The notes beneath the pieces are model-generated. The model had not been told where the DNA came from and did not search any database. It saw nothing but the letters and a program-made list of their open reading frames with translations. A stretch of DNA of 35,433 bases from positions 1 to 35,433 of the forward strand of contig CALXWC010000017.1 of the NCBI GenBank assembly GCA_944392265.1, read 5' to 3'. Shown here piece by piece: positions 17,252-25,052 of the stretch; position 1 is the first letter of the stretch; every line of letters starts with the position of its first letter. Position numbers and translations under genes: made by a program. This DNA comes from an uncultured Alphaproteobacteria bacterium (lineage in GTDB: Bacteria > Pseudomonadota > Alphaproteobacteria > RF32 > CAG-239).

Positions 17252-18586
17252 TTGTCTGAATTGCTTAAAAATATAGCCAACAATGTTAGCCAACTGCCAG
17301 AAAGTGATTTTTATGGTAAAGTTACGGCTGTGCAAGGGTTGTTTATTGAGGTCAGCGGCATTAGAGCTGATATGTCCATTGGTGACAGATGTCAGGTAAC
17401 AACGGCAGAAGGCAGACAAGTCGTTTGCGAGTTGGTTAGTTTTCGCAATTCTAAATTACTTTTTATGCCTTATGGTTCATTGGAAGGTATTGGTTTAGGA
17501 TGCCGTGTAGATGTTGAAAATGCTGCGCCGGTGATTTATCCGCATGAAAGTTGGCTTGGCAGAATAATCAATTCCTTTGGTGAGGCAATAGATGGCAAAG
17601 GCCCTTTAATTAAAGGAAATAAACCCTATTTTATTAAAGCATCTCCGCCACCGGCTGCATTCAGAGACAGAGTTGCCGGAAAAGTGGATTTAGGTGTTAA
17701 GGCGGTTAATACATTTACCACCATATGCAAAGGTCAGCGTATGGGTATTTTTGCCGGTTCAGGTGTAGGAAAATCAACCCTGATGTCTATGATGGCAAAA
17801 AATACCGATTCGGATATTTCCGTTATTGGTTTGATTGGAGAACGTGGCAGAGAAGCCAAAGAGTTTGTGGAAGATACGTTAGGCGAAGAGGGATTGGCAA
17901 AATCTGTTTTGGTTTTGGCCACATCAGATGAAAGCCCATTAATGCGTAGACAAGCCGCTTATGTTGCTATGGCGGTTGCCGAGTTTTTCAGAGATCAAAA
18001 CAAAAATGTTTTGTGCTTGATGGATTCAATTACCAGATTTGCCATGGCGCAAAGAGAAATCTCATTGAGCGTGGGCGAACCTCCGGCCTCTAAAGGATAT
18101 ACACCGAGTGTGTTTGCAGAACTGCCGCGTTTGCTGGAAAGAGCAGGCCCCGGAGCCGGAACCGGAACTATCACCGGTTTGTTTACAGTTTTGGTTGACG
18201 GTGATGACCATAATGAACCGATTGCGGATGCCGTGCGTTCAATTTTGGACGGTCATATTGTTTTAGATAGAAGCATTGCTGAAAGAAACAGATATCCTGC
18301 CATTAACATCTTAAAAAGCATCTCCAGAACGATGCCCGATTGTAACACGGCTGAAGAAACCGAGCTGGTTAATAAAGCCAGAAAATATATAGCTAGTTAT
18401 GAAGATATGGCAGAGCTTATCCGCTTGGGAGCCTATAAAAAAGGCTCCAATAAAGAAGTGGATGAGGCAATTTTTTATTATCCGAAAATTGAAGAATTCT
18501 TAAGCCAGAAAAAAACAGAAAAAGTAAGTCTGGCAGAATGTTATCGGATGTTAAAACAAATTTTGGATATTCCGTTTAAGGGTTAA
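17252..18586 (+). CDS. fliI: Flagellum-specific ATPase FliI
   Basis: The 444-residue protein powers type III export of flagellar subunits across the inner membrane together with FliH and FliJ. It has an N-terminal beta-barrel domain (about 15-95), then the F1-beta-like ATPase core. Walker A is GSGVGKST (169-176), and the family signature DSITRFAMAQREI leads into GEPPASKGYTPSVF. The C-terminal domain is helical. The start is a TTG, supported by TAGGAG (17239-17244) seven bases upstream. fliJ follows after two bases. It is divergent from ctrA across a TTAA-rich region, which suggests CtrA control of flagellar export genes. Confidence 0.95.
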   Translation: MSELLKNIANNVSQLPESDFYGKVTAVQGLFIEVSGIRADMSIGDRCQVTTAEGRQVVCELVSFRNSKLLFMPYGSLEGIGLGCRVDVENAAPVIYPHESWLGRIINSFGEAIDGKGPLIKGNKPYFIKASPPPAAFRDRVAGKVDLGVKAVNTFTTICKGQRMGIFAGSGVGKSTLMSMMAKNTDSDISVIGLIGERGREAKEFVEDTLGEEGLAKSVLVLATSDESPLMRRQAAYVAMAVAEFFRDQNKNVLCLMDSITRFAMAQREISLSVGEPPASKGYTPSVFAELPRLLERAGPGAGTGTITGLFTVLVDGDDHNEPIADAVRSILDGHIVLDRSIAERNRYPAINILKSISRTMPDCNTAEETELVNKARKYIASYEDMAELIRLGAYKKGSNKEVDEAIFYYPKIEEFLSQKKTEKVSLAECYRMLKQILDIPFKG

Positions 18587-18588
18587 AA

Positions 18589-19026
18589 ATGGCATCTTCT
18601 CTTAAAACATTGCAAAGAATTCAAAAGTTCCAAATTGACGAGCAAAGAAAAATTTTGGTTGAATGGCAAAACCGAGAAGAAAAACTGCTCAATAATTTAA
18701 GACGTCTCATTCAAGAATATGAAAGAGAAAAAGATTTTGCCGAAAAAAACGGAATGATTGGTGATTTTGGAGCTTATACCAAGAGATATTTGCAATATCG
18801 CGAAGCCATGGAACAAGACTTGGAGGCAACCAGAAAAAAAATTGCCGAAATCAGAGATATTATTTCCGATATGTTCAAAGAGCAAAAAACATATGAGATA
18901 GTAGAAAGACAAAGAAAAGAAAAAGCACAAAAAGAAGAAGATTTGAAAGTGCAAAAAATGCTTGATGAAATCGGAACCAATAATTATATAAAAGAAGAAA
19001 AAAAGCATGAACAAGGAGAAAAATAA
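18589..19026 (+). CDS. fliJ: Flagellar export protein FliJ
   Basis: The 145-residue protein is almost entirely charged coiled coil, with long heptad-like Lys/Glu/Arg stretches. The N-terminal LKTLQRIQKFQIDEQRK and middle GDFGAYTKRYLQ have the look of FliJ. FliJ is the stalk-like chaperone escort that sits in the FliI hexamer. Sequence conservation in this family is low, so the call rests largely on position: it starts two bases after fliI, as in most flagellar operons. Its stop overlaps the sodB start by one base (TAATG). Confidence 0.82.
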   Translation: MASSLKTLQRIQKFQIDEQRKILVEWQNREEKLLNNLRRLIQEYEREKDFAEKNGMIGDFGAYTKRYLQYREAMEQDLEATRKKIAEIRDIISDMFKEQKTYEIVERQRKEKAQKEEDLKVQKMLDEIGTNNYIKEEKKHEQGEK

Positions 19027-19598
19027 TGACTTTTACTTTACCAAAACTTCCTTTTGATAAAAAAGAATTAGAGCCATATATGTCTGAAAACACACTTAAT
19101 TTTCACTATGGCAAACATCATCAAACATATGTAGATAATTTGAATAAATTAATTGAAAACACCCCGTTTGCCCAAATGAGCTTGGAAGAAATTATTCAAA
19201 AAACAGCCGGAAAAGCAGAATATACAGGCATTTTTAACAATGCAGCGCAAGTATGGAATCATAGCTTTTTCTGGCAATGTTTGAATGCTAAAGGCGGCAA
19301 ACCGCAAGGAGAAATGTTATCCCGTATTGAAAAAGACTTCGGAAGTTATGAAAAGTTTCATGAAGAATTTAAAAATGCTGCATTGACCCAATTTGGCAGT
19401 GGCTGGGCATGGTTGGTAGAAAAAGACGGAAAATTAGCCGTTATGAAAACAGCCAACGCAGATACACCGATTGCACACAACCTTAAAGCCTTTTTAACGG
19501 TTGATGTATGGGAGCATGCTTACTATTTAGATTATCAAAACAAAAGAGCTGATTTTGTTGAAACATTTTTAACCAAATTAGCTTATTACCAAAAATAA
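19026..19598 (+). CDS. sodB: Superoxide dismutase, Fe type
   Basis: The 190-residue cytoplasmic enzyme converts superoxide to hydrogen peroxide and oxygen. Metal ligands are H27, H79, D160 and H164 (motif DVWEHAYY, 160-167). Q75 in AAQVWNH is the second-shell glutamine position typical of Fe-SOD rather than Mn-SOD. Length and the QFGSGWAWL segment match the Fe/Mn SOD family. The start codon overlaps the fliJ stop (TAATG), with AAGGAG upstream inside fliJ, so translation is probably coupled to the flagellar operon. That is an unusual setting. No clear terminator follows. Confidence 0.95.
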   Translation: MTFTLPKLPFDKKELEPYMSENTLNFHYGKHHQTYVDNLNKLIENTPFAQMSLEEIIQKTAGKAEYTGIFNNAAQVWNHSFFWQCLNAKGGKPQGEMLSRIEKDFGSYEKFHEEFKNAALTQFGSGWAWLVEKDGKLAVMKTANADTPIAHNLKAFLTVDVWEHAYYLDYQNKRADFVETFLTKLAYYQK

Positions 19599-19630
19599 GT
19601 GTTTCTGAATGTTCATAAATTCGGATAGAG

Positions 19631-19659
19631 TTGACATATTTTGTCTAAAATGCTATACT
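19631..19659 (+). promoter_or_regulatory. Strong sigma70-type promoter
   Basis: TTGACA (19631-19636) is followed after exactly 17 bases by TATACT (19654-19659), with a TG one base before the -10. It lies about 40 bases before the gene at 19698. One of the clearest promoters in the window. Confidence 0.8.
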
Positions 19660-19697
19660 GACACTCAGAACAACAAAAATAATAAACGGAGCAGGAA

Positions 19698-20030
19698 ATG
19701 TCGACAGAATTAAAAGAAAAAGCCAACGAAGCTATGAAAAAAGTATTTTTGTGCGGTGCTATTTTTACTAGTATCGGTTCAGGTGCTTTGATGAAGAGCT
19801 TTTGGGATGATGTGGAAAAGAATCCACCAAAAGAGTATGTTGCAGATGATGGGCATATGGGAACAAAATTCTCCGGAAAACAGAGTGCAAAAGTATTAGG
19901 CTCAGTTGCTCTTGGTACTACAGCATTTGTAGCTGCTGCAATGTTCGGTCGATATTTAGTCAAAGAAGAAGAAAAAGAGCAAGCAGCCGTTAAAGCTGCC
20001 ATCAGAAATGCCAAACAACAAGGTCGATAA
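19698..20030 (+). CDS. Small membrane protein of unknown function
   Basis: I do not recognise a family. The 110-residue product has two hydrophobic segments, at about 14-31 (VFLCGAIFTSIGSGAL) and 64-84 (AKVLGSVALGTTAFVAAAM), joined by a polar loop with GHMGTKFSGKQ. It ends in a basic, Ala/Lys/Glu-rich helix. It is probably a two-pass inner-membrane protein. A GGAGCAGGAA ribosome site precedes the ATG, and a near-consensus promoter lies about 40 bases before the ATG. The gene at 20052 follows after 21 bases and is probably co-transcribed. Confidence 0.75.
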   Translation: MSTELKEKANEAMKKVFLCGAIFTSIGSGALMKSFWDDVEKNPPKEYVADDGHMGTKFSGKQSAKVLGSVALGTTAFVAAAMFGRYLVKEEEKEQAAVKAAIRNAKQQGR

Positions 20031-20051
20031 TCTGAAGAAAAGGAATAAGAC

Positions 20052-20426
20052 ATGGCTGGTTTTACAACAGAAAAGAAATTTATGGTCGCAGAAGGTGAAG
20101 AAGGAGAAGTTTACTTCTTTATAGAAGCCAAAAAAGAACAGCCACATATTCCCGTAATTATCTACGATGGCAAGGACCACGCCCTTTTCAGAAGGAATGA
20201 TGACCAAAATATCATTTTGGACTACATTCATCCATCTGTAAGAGAGCATTTAAGAAAAGTTCCCGAAGTCATTATTGTTGAGATGATTTTAGAGAATATT
20301 AAAGACAGCTATATTGCCAAGATGCAACATGTTGATAATATTCCTCTGGATTGGTCAAAAGCAGGCTTGAAGACATGGGATGAACTGGCCCTTGAATCAC
20401 AAAATACAGCAGAAAACCGCATTTAA
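20052..20426 (+). CDS. Hypothetical protein, soluble
   Basis: I do not recognise a family. The 124-residue product has no signal or membrane segment. The N-terminal 60 residues are beta-rich (EGEVYFFIEA, HIPVIIYDGKDHALF) and the rest is helical. It could be a small cytoplasmic binding domain. It has a good ribosome site (AAAAGGAA), starts 21 bases after the two-pass membrane protein, and ends inside a terminator hairpin. The pair looks like a two-gene operon with a strong promoter, so the products may be needed in quantity. Confidence 0.75.
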   Translation: MAGFTTEKKFMVAEGEEGEVYFFIEAKKEQPHIPVIIYDGKDHALFRRNDDQNIILDYIHPSVREHLRKVPEVIIVEMILENIKDSYIAKMQHVDNIPLDWSKAGLKTWDELALESQNTAENRI

Positions 20427-20440
20427 GCGGTTTTCTTTTG
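20410..20440 (+). terminator. Intrinsic terminator overlapping the stop codon
   Basis: GAAAACCGC (20412-20420) pairs with GCGGTTTTC (20427-20435) around a six-base loop that contains the TAA stop of the upstream gene. A T-rich stretch follows. Confidence 0.75.
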
Positions 20441-20465
20441 TCTTTTAGGTAAGAAACGGAAGAAT

Positions 20466-20939
20466 ATGTCAGAAATCAAAACAAACGTAATGCGCATCTT
20501 AGAAGCGCATAAACTAGCATACAAAAGTTATAACTATACCAGTAGCGGCGCAATAAGCGGCGTAGAAGTTGCACAAGCTTTGGGAGAAGACCCCAAACAA
20601 GTTTTCAAGACCTTGGTTACGGTTAGTAAATCTAAAAAAAATTATGTTTTTATGCTTCCCGTTGAAAGAGAATTAGACTTGAAAAAAGCAGCAACGGCTG
20701 TCGGTGAAAAAAATGTAGAGATGTTAAAATCTAAAGATTTATTGCCGACAACAGGCTATGTCCATGGCGGATGCTCTCCGATAGGAATGAAAAAAGCTTT
20801 TCCCGTAACCATAGATTCAAGTGCCAAAAATTTTGCCACCGTAATATTTAGCGGCGGCAAAATTGGCTATCAGGTCGAAACAAGTATAGAAAATTTATCT
20901 AAAATCGTTTCTTTGCAAATAGCAGATATTTGCGAATAG
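20466..20939 (+). CDS. ybaK: YbaK-type aminoacyl-tRNA deacylase
   Basis: The 157-residue protein is a trans-editing enzyme of the YbaK/EbsC family. Family members hydrolyse Cys-tRNA(Pro) made in error by prolyl-tRNA synthetase. The conserved start KTNVMRILEAHKL, the substrate-pocket Lys in VFKTLV, and the family signature GYVHGGCSPIGMKK are all present. Length is typical. The protein is cytoplasmic. Its stop (TAG, 20937-20939) directly abuts the stop of the convergent msrAB gene with no base and no terminator between them, so the two transcripts probably overlap. Confidence 0.92.
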   Translation: MSEIKTNVMRILEAHKLAYKSYNYTSSGAISGVEVAQALGEDPKQVFKTLVTVSKSKKNYVFMLPVERELDLKKAATAVGEKNVEMLKSKDLLPTTGYVHGGCSPIGMKKAFPVTIDSSAKNFATVIFSGGKIGYQVETSIENLSKIVSLQIADICE

Positions 20940-21839
20940 CTATTTTTCTTTCTCAAAATCAAGAGCCACAGAGTTAATGCAAAATCGCGCTTTTGTAGCA
21001 GTTGGGCCGTCGTAGAATAAATGTCCTAAGTGAGAGCCGCATTTTGCGCAAGTTACTTCAATGCGTATCATGTTATGACTGAAATCATGAGAAAGCTTAA
21101 CGCTGTTGGGCAAGGCTTTGTCAAAGCTTGGCCAACCGCTGCCGGAATCAAATTTTGCTTCAGAAGAAAAAATGGGGTTTCCGCAGGCTGCACAAGCATA
21201 TGTTCCGTCTGCTTTGTGGTTAAGATATTTTCCGCTGAAAGGCTTTTCTGTTCCTTTTTCTCTTAAAACGCGATATTGTTCTGAGGACAATTTTTTCTTA
21301 AAATCTTGTTCTGAAAAATAAGGCTTGGTTTTATCCTCTTCTTCCTCTTCTTCCTCCAAAGCGGGAAGGTGGCAAGAAGAAAGCCCTTTCTTTTCTAAAT
21401 ATTTTTGATGATATTCTTCAGCCTTATAAAAAGGTTGCTCCGGCAAAACCTGTGTTACAATCGGATTTTTATATTTTCCGCTTTCATTTAAGTTGTGAAT
21501 GGTTTGCTCAATCAATTCTTTTTGTTGCGTGTTTTGATAAAAAACGGCAGAGCGATATTGCTCGCCAATGTCTGGTCCTTGGCGGTTAAGCGTTGTCGGG
21601 TTGTGAGATTGAAAGAAAACATCCAATAACTTTTGATAAGAAACTTTATCCGGATTATAAAAAACTTCCACAGCTTCGGCATGACCGGTTTTTCCTGTTG
21701 AAACTTGCTGATATGTTGGATTTTCTAAGCGTCCGCCGGTATATCCGACTTCAGTTGAAACCACACCGGCAACATTGTCAAAGGTGGCTTGTACACCCCA
21801 AAAACATCCTGCGGCAAAAATAGCATGGGCTAAGCTCAT
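20940..21839 (-). CDS. msrAB: Fused methionine sulfoxide reductase MsrA-MsrB
   Basis: The 299-residue protein repairs both epimers of methionine sulfoxide. The MsrA domain (about 5-155) has the catalytic Cys12 in GCFWG and a likely resolving Cys156. The MsrB domain (about 175-296) has zinc Cys pairs C216-x2-C219 and C264-x2-C267 and the catalytic C287 in ARFCINS. A run of seven Glu and one Asp (162-169) forms the linker. There is no signal peptide, so it acts in the cytoplasm. AAGGAGAAATAAG precedes the ATG. It is convergent with ybaK, and their stop codons touch. Confidence 0.95.
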   Translation of the reverse strand: MSLAHAIFAAGCFWGVQATFDNVAGVVSTEVGYTGGRLENPTYQQVSTGKTGHAEAVEVFYNPDKVSYQKLLDVFFQSHNPTTLNRQGPDIGEQYRSAVFYQNTQQKELIEQTIHNLNESGKYKNPIVTQVLPEQPFYKAEEYHQKYLEKKGLSSCHLPALEEEEEEEDKTKPYFSEQDFKKKLSSEQYRVLREKGTEKPFSGKYLNHKADGTYACAACGNPIFSSEAKFDSGSGWPSFDKALPNSVKLSHDFSHNMIRIEVTCAKCGSHLGHLFYDGPTATKARFCINSVALDFEKEK

Positions 21840-21923
21840 CTTATTTCTCCTTTTTGAACTGGTAATACCTTATGGATTATGATATAATCATAACATAATT
21901 TTTTTAAAGTGAGGAGATAAAAT

Positions 21924-22409
21924 ATGAAAGCGCCTTATATCATCTATTATCATTTTAAGAAAAACTATATTTGGTTAGTGTTAAACATTTTGGCATTGCT
22001 GATGATTGTTTGTTGCGTAAGTCATATGCCGGCTCTGATTATTTGGTGGCAAGTTCAGACATTATTTTGTTTATTTATGACAACATTGCTTTTATGGGGA
22101 TATAAATATTTATTAAAGCATAAATTGGCAGAGTTTTCAGATGTGGGCGTTAAGATTGATCATTGCCAGATTTTGCCGTGGGAAGATGTTTTGGGTATAG
22201 AAAATAAAAAAGTAAAATGTTGCGGCAAGGAGTTGTCGGTTATTAGCATTTTAACAAGAAAAAATATGGCATATAAATATAATTTTTTGCAAAAGCGCTG
22301 TCAAAAAATAGGTTTTGGTGCATTTTCTTTGCCATTATATGATGTTAGAAAAAGCGATATTGAAAAAATGTATTCTTTGCTTGAAAAATATCTAGATATA
22401 AAAAAATAA
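21924..22409 (+). CDS. Membrane protein with two N-terminal helices
   Basis: I do not recognise a family. The 161-residue product has two hydrophobic helices (about 14-32 and 38-60) followed by a soluble domain of about 95 residues. That domain begins with beta-like segments (VGVKIDHCQILPWEDVLGIE) and ends in a helix. Two membrane helices plus a small beta domain with a W-x-D-V-x-G-I-x turn is reminiscent of bacterial PH-like membrane proteins, but this is only a resemblance. GAGGAG lies eight bases before the ATG. A TATAAT at 21883-21888 could be its -10 box, without a clear -35. Confidence 0.75.
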   Translation: MKAPYIIYYHFKKNYIWLVLNILALLMIVCCVSHMPALIIWWQVQTLFCLFMTTLLLWGYKYLLKHKLAEFSDVGVKIDHCQILPWEDVLGIENKKVKCCGKELSVISILTRKNMAYKYNFLQKRCQKIGFGAFSLPLYDVRKSDIEKMYSLLEKYLDIKK

Positions 22410-22435
22410 TAAAAACAAAAATATAAGAATAGATA

Positions 22436-22464
22436 TTGACAAATATTTTCCAAAAATGTATTGT
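22436..22464 (+). promoter_or_regulatory. Candidate promoter of the 460-residue membrane protein gene
   Basis: TTGACA (22436-22441), 17 bases, then TATTGT (22459-22464), about 30 bases before the start codon. Confidence 0.55.
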
Positions 22465-22490
22465 TTGTACAAAAATTTTGGAGAATATAG

Positions 22491-23873
22491 ATGAAAATAA
22501 ATTGCTTAAATTCTGATTTGCTGCATATGCTCTATGGTTCCCAAAGAAGGAATCAGGAATATTTTCTTAAAGGAAAGTATGATGTTGATGAAAATGTTAA
22601 TGAGCAAACAATTTTTACTTTGCAAAATTATTTATCTGGAAGAGAGTTTGTAGATCAAAAAGATTTACCTATTTTGCTCAAATTAGCAGAAAGTTTGGTA
22701 AAATCTTCAAAAAGAAAAGAATATCAAGAGAGCTTAGAACTTTATTATCAGATTTTAGGTTCTGTATTAGAACGTCAGGAAATGCAGAAAAAAATGCAAG
22801 ACGTTGATGCCGTTATTTATACCTTTAATAATAAACCCGAAGAAATGTATTTTGAGCCTGATAATATTATTGAAGCTCAAAAAACCGTTTTAGCAGACCA
22901 AGAATGTCCCAAACATATCAAAGACAAAACTTTGCAACAAATAGAAAAATCTGCCTTGATTCTATATTCTCAAAGCAAAAAAGAAAAATATGACAATATC
23001 AATGCATACAAAAGAATGGCGGATGTATTTAACCTAAAAGATAAAGATTTTGCAGAAAAAATTCCGGAACAAAAGTTGTATAAAGTTTCAGAGAGCTATG
23101 TAAACCAAGCAAAATTGGTAGATACAAAGTTCAAAAAAGAAAGCAAATTAAATAAATTTGCCAAGAAAGTTAAAGAGAGCATTACTAACGTTGCTGAAAA
23201 GACCCGAAATTTTGTTCACAAACATTCTGCTAAAATTGTTGTCGGATTGATTGCTGTCGGCAGTGTTTTTGGCATTAAAATGCTCAATGATAATCAAAAA
23301 TCTAAGGACGTAGAAAAAAATAAAGCCGATACAACCAAGATTGTAACTTTGCCTAAAGAGACTATAAAAGTTCCGACAATTGATTTTGGCAAAGCATTTA
23401 AGAAAATAGAAATTAAAAATAATATCAATACATTAAACACTCAGCCTAAACAAAAAGTGCAAGAAAACAAACAAGTTTTGAAAACAACGGTTGAAAAAGA
23501 CTATTATGATACTTCTTTAATGATTCACTTAGGAAGCAAGAAAGCCGTACAAAATCTATATAACAAAATAGATTCATTGATTGCTGAGCAAAAAATAAAG
23601 AAGCTTGATAATTTATCAACCAAAAGATATGCGCATTCATTTACAATGTATAGATTAATTCGTCCGAATTCAGCTGAAAATAAAGCCATTCAAAATTTGC
23701 TATCAGGTGGAAAAGAAAATCCGGACTTGATAAATCATTTGGTCTTAAAAGCCAAGCCGAAAGGTAGCGGTGTTAAGCCAAATAATATGACATTTGAAAA
23801 TAAAAGTAATTTTAATAAGGCTTCAAAAGCATTGCAAATGCAACATATAAAGAATTTGCAATCTCAAAGATAA
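22491..23873 (+). CDS. Single-pass membrane protein of unknown function (460 residues)
   Basis: I do not recognise a family. An N-terminal part of about 245 residues is helical and charged, with one run resembling a helical repeat (60-100). A basic helix (220-246, KKVKESITNVAEKTRNFVHKH) precedes one membrane segment at about 248-265. A Lys/Asn-rich linker (266-340) then leads to a C-terminal domain (about 345-460) containing MIHLGSKKAVQNLYNKIDSL and FTMYRLIRPNSAENKAIQNLL. Positive-inside bias puts the N-terminal part in the cytoplasm. The layout recalls signalling or secretion-linked proteins, but no function can be assigned. It has its own promoter. The coding region is AT-rich, like the neighbouring accessory genes. 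Confidence 0.75.
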   Translation: MKINCLNSDLLHMLYGSQRRNQEYFLKGKYDVDENVNEQTIFTLQNYLSGREFVDQKDLPILLKLAESLVKSSKRKEYQESLELYYQILGSVLERQEMQKKMQDVDAVIYTFNNKPEEMYFEPDNIIEAQKTVLADQECPKHIKDKTLQQIEKSALILYSQSKKEKYDNINAYKRMADVFNLKDKDFAEKIPEQKLYKVSESYVNQAKLVDTKFKKESKLNKFAKKVKESITNVAEKTRNFVHKHSAKIVVGLIAVGSVFGIKMLNDNQKSKDVEKNKADTTKIVTLPKETIKVPTIDFGKAFKKIEIKNNINTLNTQPKQKVQENKQVLKTTVEKDYYDTSLMIHLGSKKAVQNLYNKIDSLIAEQKIKKLDNLSTKRYAHSFTMYRLIRPNSAENKAIQNLLSGGKENPDLINHLVLKAKPKGSGVKPNNMTFENKSNFNKASKALQMQHIKNLQSQR

Positions 23874-23903
23874 TTATTTCCAAACAGAACGATAGAGAAA
23901 CTT

Positions 23904-23932
23904 TCATAAATTTAAACTTGAATAATTTATGA
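23904..23932. repeat. Inverted repeat after the 460-residue gene
   Basis: TCATAAATT (23904-23912) and AATTTATGA (23924-23932) are perfect nine-base arms with an 11-base loop. There is no clear T-run, so it may be an operator or a weak terminator rather than a standard one. Confidence 0.4.
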
Positions 23933-24000
23933 GAAGATTTATATATTGAAACTGCTTAGAGATAATTATCGATATTATTAACTTTTTAAACTTTAATGTC

Positions 24001-24225
24001 ATGGCAAACAACGATGAAGGTTCTTGTTTCGATCTGCTTAAGTGCGCATGCAACCCCAAAGAGAGTATGTCTATAGCAGAAAGAGGTTTCTTAGGGGTTA
24101 TCGGACTGGTTGGTTCTGTTACCGTTGACCCTGTAACCAAGATTATGAAAGCGTTAAATGTGAAAGATGACAATCCATCAAGAGATCCTGATGATCCCTT
24201 ATCTCCGGGAAATCAGAATTTTTAA
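24001..24225 (+). CDS. Small hypothetical protein (74 residues)
   Basis: I do not recognise a family. The product starts with a polar, Cys-containing segment (SCFDLLKCACNP), has a hydrophobic middle (GFLGVIGLVGSVTV, about 29-42) and ends in an Asp/Pro-rich tail. No ribosome site is visible before the ATG. A bidirectional terminator lies just downstream, which supports a plus-strand gene here. A competing minus-strand frame at 23904-24173 has a less protein-like composition. Confidence is moderate. Confidence 0.45.
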   Translation: MANNDEGSCFDLLKCACNPKESMSIAERGFLGVIGLVGSVTVDPVTKIMKALNVKDDNPSRDPDDPLSPGNQNF

Positions 24226-24240
24226 TATGATGTAGAACAA

Positions 24241-24273
24241 AAGCCGCATAGCAAAAGCTAATGCGGCTTTTTT
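24241..24273. terminator. Bidirectional intrinsic terminator
   Basis: AAGCCGCAT (24241-24249) pairs with ATGCGGCTT (24261-24269), and AGC/GCT extends the stem with one bulged base around an AAAA loop. A T-run follows. It lies between convergent genes. Confidence 0.8.
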
Positions 24274-24279
24274 ATTATT

Positions 24280-24858
24280 TTATCTTTTTAAGATAAGAGG
24301 GGCATGAAACTTAGCAAATCCAACCATATCTTCTAAAAAGATGTATCTATCATGCTCTTTTGCGCAAACGGGAAAACCTTCTTGAGAACAACACCAAAAC
24401 TGAAATTTGCCCAAGGCTTTATCTCCTGCCTTAATACGTAAAGCAGAAACTTCTTTCCAGTTATCGTGTAATTCCAAAACGTCAAAAGGGTCTAATAATT
24501 TTCCGCCCAGACGTCGAATATAGCTTTTAAGGGAGGAAGGATTAACGTTATATTGCACGCGGCTATGAATGACCAGCTCTGGACTGATGCGATAACCGAT
24601 AATTCTGCCATTTTCAGGTAAATACTCAGTACTTTCAACCAGGTTTTCATAGACATAACGCGGACACACATAATCGTTTACTTTTGCAGGAAGTTTTCCT
24701 CTCCATTGCGGTTCTCCTGCCGGTCCTTTATAAACACCTTCTTTGCCACTTAGTTCATCTTGAGTACGTTTTCTTGTTTTTGAAACAACTATCAGACAAA
24801 AAATTAACAAAGCAAAAAAAACAACACCAACAATAATAGTAATTTCACTCATAATCAT
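24280..24858 (-). CDS. Membrane-anchored protein of unknown function
   Basis: I do not recognise a family. The 192-residue product has one N-terminal membrane helix (about 6-27) and a soluble domain of about 160 residues. The domain holds beta-like segments (RIIGYRISPELVIHSRVQYNV) and three cysteines in the second half (FWCCSQEGFPVCAKEH). The N-terminus is short, so the domain is either cytoplasmic or periplasmic depending on topology; Arg/Lys after the helix favours the cytoplasm. No Shine-Dalgarno is seen. An in-frame ATG two codons later (24852) is an alternative start. Confidence 0.7.
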   Translation of the reverse strand: MIMSEITIIVGVVFFALLIFCLIVVSKTRKRTQDELSGKEGVYKGPAGEPQWRGKLPAKVNDYVCPRYVYENLVESTEYLPENGRIIGYRISPELVIHSRVQYNVNPSSLKSYIRRLGGKLLDPFDVLELHDNWKEVSALRIKAGDKALGKFQFWCCSQEGFPVCAKEHDRYIFLEDMVGFAKFHAPLILKR

Positions 24859-25052
24859 ACCGGAATATTTAAAGAGGCTTATTTGACCGGATCCTCTTGA
24901 TTATACATAATTATAACTTCTTGGTGAGCATTCAGCCACATAAACAAGATTTTGTCAATATGGGCTTGGTGAATATGAAATTTTTGTAACACATTGGATG
25001 TTTATTGTTTTTTAAGCAAAAATAGGGTAATATAAAATAAAGGAGAAAAGTC

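Noticed and set aside
23904..24173. 89-codon minus-strand frame
   Set aside because: Opposes 24001-24225; no ribosome site, low-complexity Ile/Leu/Ser end running into the intergenic hairpin.
24921..24972. Two TTGGTGA copies 45 bases apart before the TerB-like gene
   Set aside because: Seven-base repeats at this distance are expected by chance; no symmetry or promoter relation seen.
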